A stretch of 16,587 nucleotides of DNA from Cesiribacter sp. GTDB taxonomy: Bacteria; Bacteroidota; Bacteroidia; Cytophagales; Cyclobacteriaceae. Made by a program: the position numbers and the translations under genes. Under the pieces are notes generated by a model that was given only the letters and a program-made list of their open reading frames with translations, was not told the origin of the DNA and made no database searches. The stretch lies in contig JASLAE010000014.1 in NCBI GenBank assembly GCA_030147305.1, forward strand, positions 1 through 16,587, written 5' to 3'. Below are positions 1 to 7,031 of this stretch, one piece after another; within the stretch, counting starts at the first letter, position 1; each line of letters starts with the position of its first letter.

Positions 1-1
1 C

Positions 2-148
2 CTTATGATGAAAGGCATCTGGATGAAGCCCGGCGTCTACAACGTAGAGCAGCTGGATCCGGATCCGTTCATGGACATGATGAACAAGCACGGCCTGCCC
101 TGGCATGAGCAGGAAGGGGTGGCGCTGCCGCATGAATATCCTAATTGA
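2..148 (+). CDS. Carboxynorspermidine/carboxyspermidine synthase, C-terminal fragment (saccharopine dehydrogenase family)
   Basis: Only the last 48 codons are inside the window; the 5' part lies upstream. The tail contains KGIWMKPGVYNVEQLDPDPF followed by MDMMNKHGLPW, which matches my memory of the C-terminus of the saccharopine-dehydrogenase-like enzyme that reductively condenses aspartate semialdehyde with a diamine. The product is carboxyspermidine (or carboxynorspermidine), which NspC then decarboxylates. Finding nspC as the next metabolic gene on the same strand supports this. The TGA stop is at 146-148. The two genes are usually close neighbours; here they are about 520 bp apart because a four-helix-bundle gene with repeat arrays lies between them. 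The product is expected to be cytosolic. The identification rests on a short tail plus context. Confidence 0.75.
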   Translation, partial: LMMKGIWMKPGVYNVEQLDPDPFMDMMNKHGLPWHEQEGVALPHEYPN

Positions 149-150
149 TT

Positions 151-185
151 AATAGACATTGGACTTTGGACTATAGACAATAGAA
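151..185 (+). repeat. Left heptamer array of the four-helix-bundle cassette (five 7-bp units)
   Basis: Read in steps of seven, 151-185 gives aatagac, attggac, tttggac, tatagac, aatagaa: five in-register units with consensus NWTRGAC. The register then drifts (taagac, ggtagag). The array begins two bases after the stop of the upstream gene. It is the inverted counterpart of the array at 606-668: 158-178 matches the reverse complement of 634-654 at 19 of 21 positions. Confidence 0.85.
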
Positions 186-212
186 TAAGACGGTAGAGGA
201 TACGGGTGAGCA

Positions 213-569
213 ATGCATAACTTTCGGGAATTACAGGTATGGGAACTAGCCATGCAGGTTGCTGAGGAGGTATACAAGGTTCTCGTATATTTACCTCGGG
301 AAGAACGATATGAATTAGCTTCTCAGATTCGGAGGTGTGTAGTGTCTGTTCCCTCAAACATCGCTGAAGGATCAGGCCGGGGTACTGATAAGAATTTTGC
401 ACATTTCTTGAATATGGCACTTGGCTCTTCCTACGAACTGGAAACCCAGCTTCTACTGGCAAAAAGGCTTTTCGTGGGCATAGACGATAAAGTAGATCCT
501 ATTCTGCCTAAACTGACCCAGTTGCAAAAAATGATCTATGCCTTGATAAAGCGCTTCAGAAAAGAGTAA
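213..569 (+). CDS. Four-helix bundle protein (S23 / 23S rRNA intervening-sequence family)
   Basis: This 118-aa protein has the family hallmarks: FRELQVWELAMQVAEEVY at the start, LPREERYELASQIRRC in the middle, then SVPSNIAEGSGR and FLNMALGSSYELETQLLLA. The fold is four antiparallel helices; structures of relatives are pentameric, and the molecular role is unknown. Relatives are encoded inside intervening sequences of 23S rRNA in some bacteria, or occur as stand-alone genes common in Bacteroidota. A distant relative (Avd) is a subunit of diversity-generating retroelements, but no reverse transcriptase or template repeat is visible here. The length is complete for the family. The ATG at 213 is the natural start, since the family motif begins at residue 4. 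The gene is bracketed by inverted heptamer arrays and interrupts the polyamine operon, which suggests a mobile or formerly mobile cassette. Confidence 0.93.
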   Translation: MHNFRELQVWELAMQVAEEVYKVLVYLPREERYELASQIRRCVVSVPSNIAEGSGRGTDKNFAHFLNMALGSSYELETQLLLAKRLFVGIDDKVDPILPKLTQLQKMIYALIKRFRKE

Positions 570-605
570 GACTTCTGTCTAAATCTGCCGGAGGTTTACT
601 ATCAA

Positions 606-668
606 GTCTATCGCCTATTGTCCATCGTCCTTAGTCTATTGTCCAAAATCCAATATCCAAATATCCAC
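606..668 (+). repeat. Right heptamer array of the four-helix-bundle cassette (nine 7-bp units)
   Basis: The sequence divides exactly into gtctatc, gcctatt, gtccatc, gtcctta, gtctatt, gtccaaa, atccaat, atccaaa, tatccac. The consensus GTCYATT is the reverse complement of the left array's type. Nine units in unbroken register are unlikely by chance. The array ends one base before the nspC ATG, so it occupies the space where a ribosome binding site would lie. Confidence 0.88.
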
Positions 669-669
669 G

Positions 670-1857
670 ATGATCACCAGCGAAAAATTTCCAATAGATA
701 AAGCTCCTCAGGTTGATTTTAGTCAGGTTCCTTCTCCCTGCTTTGTGCTGGAGGAGCGCCTCCTGCGCTATAACCTGCAGGTGCTACGGCATGTAATGGA
801 CGAGGCGGGTTGTGAGATTATCTGTGCCCTGAAAGGCTTTGCTATGTGGAGTTCTTTTCCGCTGGTGCGGGAATACCTCCCTGGCGGTACGGCCTCTTCG
901 CTGCACGAGGCCAAGCTGATCTGGGAAGAGATGGGTGTAAAAGCTCACCTAACGGCCCCGGCCTACCGCGAAGAAGATTGGCCAGAGCTGGAGCAGATCT
1001 GCAGCCACATTGTCTTTAACAGCCCAAACCAGTGGAAGCAATACAAAGAGCGGGCGCTGGCGGCAGGCATTAGCTGTGGCATTCGGGTTAACCCTCAGTA
1101 CTCCGAGGTAGAAGTTGACCTGTACAACCCCTGTATTCCGGGTTCACGCCTGGGAACTACGGCAAATCACATAGGTGATGTACTGCCCGAAGGGATGGAG
1201 GGTGTACACTTCCATACACTTTGCGAGAACAATGCCGATGCCCTGGAGCGTACCTTTAAAGCGGTAGAAGATCGCTTTGGACCGCTGCTGCACCAGGCCA
1301 AATGGCTCAACCTGGGCGGTGGCCACCACATCACCCGTGCCGATTATGACATTGACCGCCTGATTGCGCTTATCAAGTATATCCGTGAGAAATATGATGT
1401 GCATGTGATTCTGGAACCTGGCGAAGCCGTAGGATGGCAAACTGGCTATCTGCGGGCCAAAGTACTGGACATTATGGATTCCCAGGGCATCAATGTGATT
1501 GTCATGGATGCTTCCGTAAGTGCCCACATGCCCGACTGTATTGAAATGCCCTACAAGCCCAAGATCCTGGGAGCTGGCGATGCGCCACAATCAGGACGTA
1601 CCAATAATGAAGTAGCTCCCTGGCGCGTAGGCGGTGGCACCTGCCTTGCCGGCGATTTCGTAGGCGACTACCAGTTTGATAAGGAACCCCGGATTGGTGA
1701 TGCGCTTATCTTCAACGATATGATTCACTATACCATGGTAAAAACCACCAACTTCAATGGTGTGCAGCTGCCAAGCATTGGTATCTGGAAGGAAGACAAT
1801 ACCTTTAAGCTGGTCAAAAGCTTTGGGTATGAGAGCTATAAGGGCCGGTTGAGCTGA
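670..1857 (+). CDS. nspC: Carboxynorspermidine/carboxyspermidine decarboxylase
   Basis: A PLP-dependent, alanine-racemase-fold decarboxylase that removes CO2 from carboxyspermidine or carboxynorspermidine in the cytosol, the last step of the alternative spermidine route. Visible signatures: VPSPCFVLEE (residues 20-29) opening the barrel; ALKGFAMWS with the predicted Schiff-base lysine K55; HFHTLCEN; the glycine-rich LGGGHH (215-220) for PLP phosphate; EPGEAVGW (249-256); and GGGTCLAGD with the predicted catalytic Cys325 in the C-terminal beta domain. At 395 aa it is of normal family length and looks intact. The ATG at 670 directly follows a heptamer array, so no conventional ribosome binding site is seen. 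It follows the synthase gene, with the four-helix-bundle cassette between them. A strong hairpin terminator lies downstream. Confidence 0.95.
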   Translation: MITSEKFPIDKAPQVDFSQVPSPCFVLEERLLRYNLQVLRHVMDEAGCEIICALKGFAMWSSFPLVREYLPGGTASSLHEAKLIWEEMGVKAHLTAPAYREEDWPELEQICSHIVFNSPNQWKQYKERALAAGISCGIRVNPQYSEVEVDLYNPCIPGSRLGTTANHIGDVLPEGMEGVHFHTLCENNADALERTFKAVEDRFGPLLHQAKWLNLGGGHHITRADYDIDRLIALIKYIREKYDVHVILEPGEAVGWQTGYLRAKVLDIMDSQGINVIVMDASVSAHMPDCIEMPYKPKILGAGDAPQSGRTNNEVAPWRVGGGTCLAGDFVGDYQFDKEPRIGDALIFNDMIHYTMVKTTNFNGVQLPSIGIWKEDNTFKLVKSFGYESYKGRLS

Positions 1858-1886
1858 TGGAGGAATTCAAAATACTAGAACCATAA

Positions 1887-1920
1887 TAAAAAAAGGAGCC
1901 ATATGTGCTCCTTTTTTATT
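1887..1920. terminator. Bidirectional intrinsic terminator between nspC and the ECF41 pair
   Basis: An A-run precedes ggagc (1895-1899), a seven-base loop, gctcc (1907-1911) and a run of Ts. The A/T tracts also pair, so the element can end nspC on the plus strand and the minus-strand gene stopping at 2025. Confidence 0.85.
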
Positions 1921-2024
1921 TCAATGCAATCAAGCACGCTTAGGCCAGGCCTTGTTCATGAATCAACCTGAATTGATCTACTTACTGCACAGATTAAGTT
2001 ATGCCGGATTGCTTAAAAAATTGC

Positions 2025-2639
2025 TTAATGCATTTGGCTGGCTAGTGACTTGGAAGCGCTAAAGTTTTCCGGAAGAACACACAAGCCATCGGATTCTATT
2101 TCAAAGGCTACGTTTACAATATTATAATAATGTTCTACTGCAACCGTCCAGGCAATACCGATTAGTTCTTCCTCTGAAAAAACCTGCTGGCAGAGGGCAT
2201 AGGTTTCTGTACTTACCCGTTTTCTAACAGTTAGCTCAGTAGCAAAGCGCAGGGCCAGGCGTTCTCTTTCACTGAATAGTTCAGAGACTTCAAATTCAGC
2301 TACCTTAAAAAATCGCTCCTGCCGCTCAAATTTTCCAATGGACTTGGCTTTGCCAATATCGATGCAGAAATGACAGCTGTTTAGCTGGGCAACATGAATT
2401 TTGATGAGCAGCACCAGATCCTGTGGTAGCGCCAATTGCTTTTCCAGCGTATTGATTTTTCTGGACCAGTTAAGAAAGCTAAAAGGCATACGAACATAAA
2501 CTTTTTTCATAGGGCTGATCACTTTGCCAAACATTCTCTTGCACATCCAGTAGGCCAGCTTCATAAGAGGCTGTTTCGGATTTTCGATGGGTGTTAATCT
2601 TTCAGACATAGCGTTTTTCCTTATGTCTGCCTTCCCCAT
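2025..2639 (-). CDS. Carboxymuconolactone decarboxylase-like (AhpD-type) protein, ECF41 partner
   Basis: An all-helical protein with the AhpD/CMD-type redox motif in HVAQLNSCHFCIDIGKAKS (Cys89 and Cys92 from the first ATG) and the later segment ERERLALRFATELT, typical of the family. In AhpD the CxxC pair carries disulfide or peroxidase chemistry; the substrate here is unknown. ECF41 sigma factors are known to be encoded beside a carboxymuconolactone decarboxylase, oxidoreductase or epimerase, often their only target; this gene lies 13 bp downstream of such a sigma gene. The longest frame starts at 2639. An internal ATG at 2609 (MSERLTPIENP) is preceded by AAGGA and is my preferred start, because a TGTCACA promoter-like element at 2644-2650 would place transcription initiation downstream of the first ATG. 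Likely cytosolic. Confidence 0.85.
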   Translation of the reverse strand: MGKADIRKNAMSERLTPIENPKQPLMKLAYWMCKRMFGKVISPMKKVYVRMPFSFLNWSRKINTLEKQLALPQDLVLLIKIHVAQLNSCHFCIDIGKAKSIGKFERQERFFKVAEFEVSELFSERERLALRFATELTVRKRVSTETYALCQQVFSEEELIGIAWTVAVEHYYNIVNVAFEIESDGLCVLPENFSASKSLASQMH

Positions 2640-2643
2640 TATT

Positions 2644-2650
2644 TGTGACA
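2644..2650 (-). promoter_or_regulatory. Candidate ECF41 -35 element (TGTCACA)
   Basis: On the minus strand TGTCACA lies directly after the sigma-factor stop and before the CMD-like gene. This equals the -35 element described for ECF41 promoters (TGTCACA-N16-CGTC). The bases at the expected -10 spacing read GACA rather than CGTC, so only half the consensus is met. Confidence 0.5.
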
Positions 2651-2652
2651 GC

Positions 2653-3501
2653 TTATTTGAAAATAATTTTATCCGGGTTGCGGATGATGAAGATTTGCGA
2701 TAGAAGCTTGTCGTCGTTATTGAGATATACTACACTGTCTATTAGACCATTCAGGAAGAGCACAACGGCCGGCCTGCCATTTACCTGCACATATTGTAGG
2801 CTTAGCGGATGCTGGAGTTTTTTCTTAGTAATGCCTGTCAGGAACTTGCTTACCACTTCTTTACCCCATAGTACATTTACAGCTGCCTGGGCTTTTCCTC
2901 CACCATCGGAATACAGGGCAATATCTTTTTTCAGATAATCGGCCAGCTTTTTCGGATCTCCCGCCACGCAAGATTGTAGAAATATATCAATGAACTGCTG
3001 AAATGGCTTTTGATCTGCAGCAGGCGGGGGGGTAGTTTTCACTTGTACCGAGATCTTTTGCCTGGCACGCCGCACCAGCTGGCGGCAGTTGGTCTCTGTG
3101 GTATTACACATGAGGGAGAGTTCCTTATAGGGATAAGTAAAAGCCGACCGAAGCACAAATACCGCACGCTCTACCGGGTTCAACTGCTGTAACGCGTGCA
3201 GCACTTCGTATTGTAGAATGCCCTCTTGCGGCAAGCTTTCCGGCTCAGTTATCAGAGGCTCTGGAAGCCAGGTGCCTGGGTACTGCTCTCGTTGCTTTTT
3301 TAGGATGTGCAGGCGGTCAATTGCTTTATTGGCAATAACCCGCGTTAAGTAGGATTTTATATTATTAATGTTACTAGTGCCTTGCTGTAACACATGCATA
3401 AAAGCATCCTGCACAAGGTCTTCTGCTTCCTGAATTTCTCCCAGGATATTATAAGCAACCGAAAAGAGGTAGGGTCGATATCTTGAATAAATTTCCTCCA
3501 C
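2653..3501 (-). CDS. ECF41-type RNA polymerase sigma factor with SnoaL-like C-terminal domain
   Basis: Residues 1-70 form sigma region 2 (YRPYLFSVAYNILG, AEDLVQDAFMHVLQ). Residues about 100-152 form region 4, with the helix-turn-helix around YKELSLMCNTTETNCRQLVRR. An NTF2/SnoaL-like C-terminal domain covers about 165-282. The three ECF41 signatures are present: WLPEP in the linker (78-82), DGGGK (199-203) and NPDK (275-278). In this group the fused domain replaces an anti-sigma factor and modulates activity in cis; the signal is unknown. The start is GTG at 3501: an in-frame TAG lies three codons upstream and no ATG fits region 2. The downstream CMD-like gene is the expected target, through the TGTCACA element between them. 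Complete at 282 aa. Confidence 0.95.
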   Translation of the reverse strand: MEEIYSRYRPYLFSVAYNILGEIQEAEDLVQDAFMHVLQQGTSNINNIKSYLTRVIANKAIDRLHILKKQREQYPGTWLPEPLITEPESLPQEGILQYEVLHALQQLNPVERAVFVLRSAFTYPYKELSLMCNTTETNCRQLVRRARQKISVQVKTTPPPAADQKPFQQFIDIFLQSCVAGDPKKLADYLKKDIALYSDGGGKAQAAVNVLWGKEVVSKFLTGITKKKLQHPLSLQYVQVNGRPAVVLFLNGLIDSVVYLNNDDKLLSQIFIIRNPDKIIFK

Positions 3502-4196
3502 AGTACCCTAATCTACATCCGCACCTTTTTCGAAGCAAATTCCCCATTTCAGAAAAGATGGATTCGCTACCTATAGGAATATACGCTTATTACCCGATGC
3601 TTCCAGATCGCTTCAGATTAAGGGTATAGATCTCAAGCGCTTGCTGAGCTACTCAATTCATGTTAGCCTATGGTTGATAATTTTATTTATATGGAATCAA
3701 AATTCAAAAGATAACAGTGAGAATGGTAACTTTGGTATTACTGTGTTACATCGGTTACCCATTAACTGTTTCTTGTGCTCGTAAAAGGAATATTAAATTA
3801 TTTTTGATCCATTTATTAATTAACCCTGCAAGGACAGCAGCGTAGCTACAGGTAACCCTCGCTGAAATATTTTTTACAAGATAATGAATGAATTATATTA
3901 CCCATATTATGGGAGTTATCTATGAAGCAAATAATGACTAAGTATAAGTATGTCATCTGTTTAGCTATTTGAAAAATGCTTGTGGTATTAAAAGGATTAA
4001 TGATGTTACAAATGTTAAACATATGTATGCTGAGGTGCTTAAATGGCAATGGCAGCAAAAAGTATTTTTCTGTTTAGTAGCAATTTTGGCAGCTTACAAC
4101 TACATTATATAGTATGAAAAAGATGAGTAGCTGCGCCTGCTTATTGAGATCAACAGCATTTTTAACCTTTATACAGCAACATTTTTATTAATAAAC
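3502..4196. other. Intergenic region without a credible gene
   Basis: About 695 bp, A/T-rich, between the divergent sigma-factor and CtlX-like genes. No frame looks like a real protein; the longest minus frame (3846-4058) is low-quality. Visible elements are a perfect 13-bp dyad CCCATATTATGGG at 3901-3913 and GGTAAC-type sites at 3725-3730, 3754-3759 (inverted) and 3851-3856. TAACTTTG at 3727-3734 resembles the Bacteroidota -7 element but has no matching TTTG at the expected upstream spacing. Function unknown. Confidence 0.6.
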
Positions 4197-5162
4197 ATGC
4201 CATCCTACCTCATGATCCGGCCAGCCTGCTTTGGCTATAATATTGAGACGGCAGCCTCAAATAGTTATCAGCATTTTCCGGAACCACGTCAGCTGGCACA
4301 GGTACAGGATAAGGCCCGGGAGGAATTCGATGGGTTGGTTGCGGCCCTAAGAGCTGCCGATGTAGAAGTGCTGGTATTGGATGATAGCCCGGAGCCAAGA
4401 AAAACCTGTGCTGTTTTCCCCAACAACTGGTTCAGCACTCATGACGATGGCAGGCTGATACTCTACCCGATGCTCTCTGCAAACAGGCGGTTGGAACGTG
4501 CCCCTGAATTACTACAAATTATTCGGGAGCAGTATAAGGTTCATGACATTTTAGATCTAAGCCATTTTGAACAAACAGGGCAGTTCCTGGAAGGAACAGG
4601 TAGCCTGGTGCTTGATCGGGCAAACAAACTGGCCTATGTATGCCTGAGTCCACGCACAGATACAGACGTGTTGCTGTATTGGGCTGCACAAACAGGTTAT
4701 GAGCTGGTGCCTTTTAATGCAGTAGATGCAGCCGGCCAGCCTATTTATCATACAAATGTAGTGATGTGGGTTGGGCGGGAGCTTGCTGGCGTTTGTCTGG
4801 AATGTATCACCAATGAACTGGAACGTGAAAATGTGCGGCAGAGGCTGCAACAAACCGGGCACCGATTGATTAGCATCAGCCGGGAGCAGCTCAACCGCTT
4901 TTGTGGAAATATGCTGGAAGTGGTAAACAGCCGGGGCGAAAGTTTTATTGTTATGAGTGAAGCAGCCTGTCAGGCACTTACTTACATGCAAAAGCAGCAA
5001 ATCGAAGAAAAATCAAGCATTATATATTCACCACTTTCCACCATTGAGGCGATTGGTGGCGGCAGCGCCCGCTGCATGATTGCCGAGGTAGTATTAGAAA
5101 AGGTTAAAGAAAAAGTGACTGAAACCAGGAAACTAGCGCAGGATGAGCTTAACCCGTTGTAG
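4197..5162 (+). CDS. ctlX: CtlX-like citrulline hydrolase (arginine deiminase/amidinotransferase superfamily)
   Basis: A 321-aa protein of the guanidine-modifying (pentein) superfamily. Superfamily features in order: CAVFPNNWFSTHDDG (P75-N76-N77-W78), FLEGTGSLVLDR (E132-G-T-G-S), IYHTNVVM with predicted catalytic His185, and GGGSARCMIAE near the C-terminus with predicted nucleophile Cys293. The FPNNWFST and EGTGS pattern fits the branch named citrulline utilization hydrolase CtlX, which converts citrulline to ornithine, CO2 and ammonia; older annotations call it arginine-deiminase-related or amidinotransferase. The exact substrate cannot be read from sequence alone. The ATG at 4197 gives the family-typical MIRPACFGYN start region. 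Cytosolic. A DUF4268 gene starts 59 bp downstream with no terminator between, so co-transcription is possible. Confidence 0.85.
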   Translation: MPSYLMIRPACFGYNIETAASNSYQHFPEPRQLAQVQDKAREEFDGLVAALRAADVEVLVLDDSPEPRKTCAVFPNNWFSTHDDGRLILYPMLSANRRLERAPELLQIIREQYKVHDILDLSHFEQTGQFLEGTGSLVLDRANKLAYVCLSPRTDTDVLLYWAAQTGYELVPFNAVDAAGQPIYHTNVVMWVGRELAGVCLECITNELERENVRQRLQQTGHRLISISREQLNRFCGNMLEVVNSRGESFIVMSEAACQALTYMQKQQIEEKSSIIYSPLSTIEAIGGGSARCMIAEVVLEKVKEKVTETRKLAQDELNPL

Positions 5163-5221
5163 TCTTTTAGTGCATTGGGTACTCATCTAAACACAATCGC
5201 AACAAGACCGCTTAATTGAGC

Positions 5222-5683
5222 ATGTTTTCCCGAGACGAAGCCAAAGCCTGGAACGAACGATTTTATACCCTCTTCGGCACTTATATGCGCCGGCACCAGC
5301 CACAGGCAGAAGGCGCCCGCCAATGGCTTAACTACCGCACTGGCGTTAAAAATATATTCTTCAGGGTAGAGGCTACAGGCAAAGAAGCCCTTGTTTCCAT
5401 AGACCTGCAACATCCCGATGAAGGCGTTCGCCAACTATTTTTTGATCAGTTTAAGGAATTTAAAAAAGCACTGGAGGGGCATACAGGCCCTCTTCTCTGG
5501 CAGGAAGCTTTTACCCTGGAGAATGGCAGGACTATTGGCCGTATATATCAGCAGCAGGGGGGTGTAAGCCTGTTTAAAGAAGATGACTGGCACCAGATCT
5601 TTCCCTTTTTCGAAAAATACCTGCTGGGGTTCGATGCTTTCTGGGCCGACTTTCGGGAAGCCTTCATCGACCTGTCAGAATAG
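5222..5683 (+). CDS. DUF4268 domain-containing protein
   Basis: About 153 aa, beginning MFSRDEAKAWNERFYTLFG. It carries segments I associate with DUF4268: WLNYRTGVKNIFFR, VSIDLQHPDEGVRQLFFDQF and SLFKEDDWHQIFPFFEKYL. DUF4268 also occurs as a C-terminal domain of nuclease-like or restriction-associated proteins, while short stand-alone versions such as this one are common in Bacteroidota. No catalytic residues can be assigned. The frame also opens at a TTG at 5216, but the ATG at 5222 fits the domain start better. No signal peptide or membrane segment is seen. It is downstream of ctlX on the same strand and may share its transcript. Confidence 0.8.
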   Translation: MFSRDEAKAWNERFYTLFGTYMRRHQPQAEGARQWLNYRTGVKNIFFRVEATGKEALVSIDLQHPDEGVRQLFFDQFKEFKKALEGHTGPLLWQEAFTLENGRTIGRIYQQQGGVSLFKEDDWHQIFPFFEKYLLGFDAFWADFREAFIDLSE

Positions 5684-5868
5684 CGTAGTAAATTCTGTTT
5701 AATGTTTTTGTGAAATTAGTTATTTAAACTAAAACTTTAAATTTTTACTCCATCTTGTCCCCGTTTTTTCACTAAGCGTCAGCAGATTAGCTAAAAATTT
5801 TCGAACCCAGCCATCAGGCTTTCGTACAAGAATGCGGAATACATTTTTTGCACTTAAAATTTTTTAAT

Positions 5869-6912
5869 ATGGATTCACGTAGACCGTACAATGTTAATGA
5901 CCCTGCATATTATGCGGCAGGTGCTGATTATGCCAACAGAGGCATGTCTGTTTTTAAAAGAATTTCCTGGGGAGCAATTTTTGCCGGCACACTGCTTGCC
6001 ATTGTTTTGATGTTATTGCTTAACCTGTTGGGATTAGGCATAGGCCTGGCCACTGTAAATCCTGCTGAAGAGGCTAATCCATTTTCTGGTCTGGGCACAG
6101 GAGCAATTATCTGGTGGGTAATTAGTAATCTTATTGCCATTTTTGCAGGCGGATATGTAGCTGGTAAGCTGGCGGGTGTTCCCTTGCGCAATACAAGTAC
6201 ACTGCATGGCATTCTTACCTGGAGCTTATATACCTTAGTATCGTTCTGGATTTTAACTACAGCAGTAGGTAATATCATCAGTGGCGTGGGAAGTGTTCTT
6301 TCCAAAACATTGTCCGGTGCTGCCTCGGGCATTGGCGCTGTTGTAGGTAATGGCCAGGATCAGGAGGGTAACCAAAACGCTTCTATATCTTTCGGAGAAG
6401 TACAGCGTGAAGTACGCCAGGTATTGCGGGAGACCGGCGACCCGGCACTGCAGCCCGATTCTATTCAGCGTACAGCGCGGGATGTAGGACAGGATGCCCG
6501 CCAGACAATGCGCAACGATACCTACGTATCTGACGAAGATATTAATGGCATTATTCAGGATGTTTTGTTCAAAGGCGGACAGATAGCCGAGAACATAGAT
6601 CGTGAAGATGTCGTAAATGTTGTAGTAGAACGTACCAATCTGAGCCGTCAGGAAGCAAATAACATAGCTGATGTAATTGTTCGCAAGCATCAGGAAGCTA
6701 AGCAGGGATGGCAGCAGTTTAAAGAGAAAGCCAGTGTAGAAGCAGAAGAAAAAGGCCAGAAGGTAGCAGAATCTGCATCTAAAGCAGCCATCTGGAGCTT
6801 TGTTGCCTTATTCTTAGGTGCTGTAGTGGGTGGTGCTGGTGGCATGCTCGGCAAGCCCCATGAACACCACGTGGTAACTACTGCAGATCCCGATCATGAT
6901 ATTGTGAGATGA
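5869..6912 (+). CDS. Multi-pass membrane protein (PhnA-like / YrzE-like family)
   Basis: 347 aa. After a short polar N-terminus (MDSRRPYNVNDPAYYAAG) comes RISWGAIFAGTLLAIVL, opening the first membrane helix (about 34-60). Further helices are about 79-102 (IIWWVISNLIAIFAGGYVAG) and about 113-138. A soluble, charged, glutamine-rich region (about 165-305) is followed by a last helix (about 306-328) rich in Gly (FLGAVVGGAGGMLG) and a His/Asp tail. The RISWGAxFAG...GGYVAG architecture is that of hypothetical proteins often annotated PhnA-like or YrzE-like; there is no experimental function I can name. An upstream TTG at 5848 is in frame, but the ATG at 5869 begins the conserved polar segment. The leader is strongly A/T-rich, as in front of the low-complexity genes at 9458 and 12072. 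Terminated by a strong hairpin. Confidence 0.78.
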   Translation: MDSRRPYNVNDPAYYAAGADYANRGMSVFKRISWGAIFAGTLLAIVLMLLLNLLGLGIGLATVNPAEEANPFSGLGTGAIIWWVISNLIAIFAGGYVAGKLAGVPLRNTSTLHGILTWSLYTLVSFWILTTAVGNIISGVGSVLSKTLSGAASGIGAVVGNGQDQEGNQNASISFGEVQREVRQVLRETGDPALQPDSIQRTARDVGQDARQTMRNDTYVSDEDINGIIQDVLFKGGQIAENIDREDVVNVVVERTNLSRQEANNIADVIVRKHQEAKQGWQQFKEKASVEAEEKGQKVAESASKAAIWSFVALFLGAVVGGAGGMLGKPHEHHVVTTADPDHDIVR

Positions 6913-6933
6913 TTATGCTTAATATACTAATTC

Positions 6934-6967
6934 AAAAACCCGGCATTTTTTAGGTGCCGGGTTTTTT
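6934..6967. terminator. Strong bidirectional terminator
   Basis: AAAAA-CCCGGCA (6939-6945), loop, TGCCGGG (6955-6961), TTTTTT. The A and T tracts extend the stem, so it can serve the membrane-protein gene on the plus strand and the DUF3891/methyltransferase unit arriving on the minus strand. Confidence 0.93.
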
Positions 6968-7031
6968 ATGTTCATCTAATTAGCTGGAAGAAAAAGAACT
7001 GTAACATGCTTATCCTCTATGGGCTAAGGGT

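Noticed and set aside
213..569. Avd-like subunit of a diversity-generating retroelement
   Set aside because: Avd shares the four-helix-bundle fold, but no reverse transcriptase, template repeat or variable repeat is visible nearby, and the flanks are heptamer arrays instead.
151..668. CRISPR-like or tRNA-like interpretation of the repeat arrays
   Set aside because: The units are only 7 bp with no spacers, and no cloverleaf can be drawn from the sequence.
2645..3192. Plus-strand frames opposite the sigma factor gene
   Set aside because: They are antisense shadows; the minus-strand sigma factor has all ECF41 signatures.
3846..4058. 70-aa minus-strand frame in the sigma/ctlX-like intergenic region
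   Set aside because: Composition rich in Ile, Asn and Cys with no start context or domain; typical of translated A/T-rich non-coding DNA.
5700..5868. Bacteroidota promoter (TTTG with TAnnTTTG) in front of the membrane-protein gene
   Set aside because: A TTTG at 5707-5710 exists, but no good TAnnTTTG falls at the proper spacing; the match is too weak to list as a promoter.
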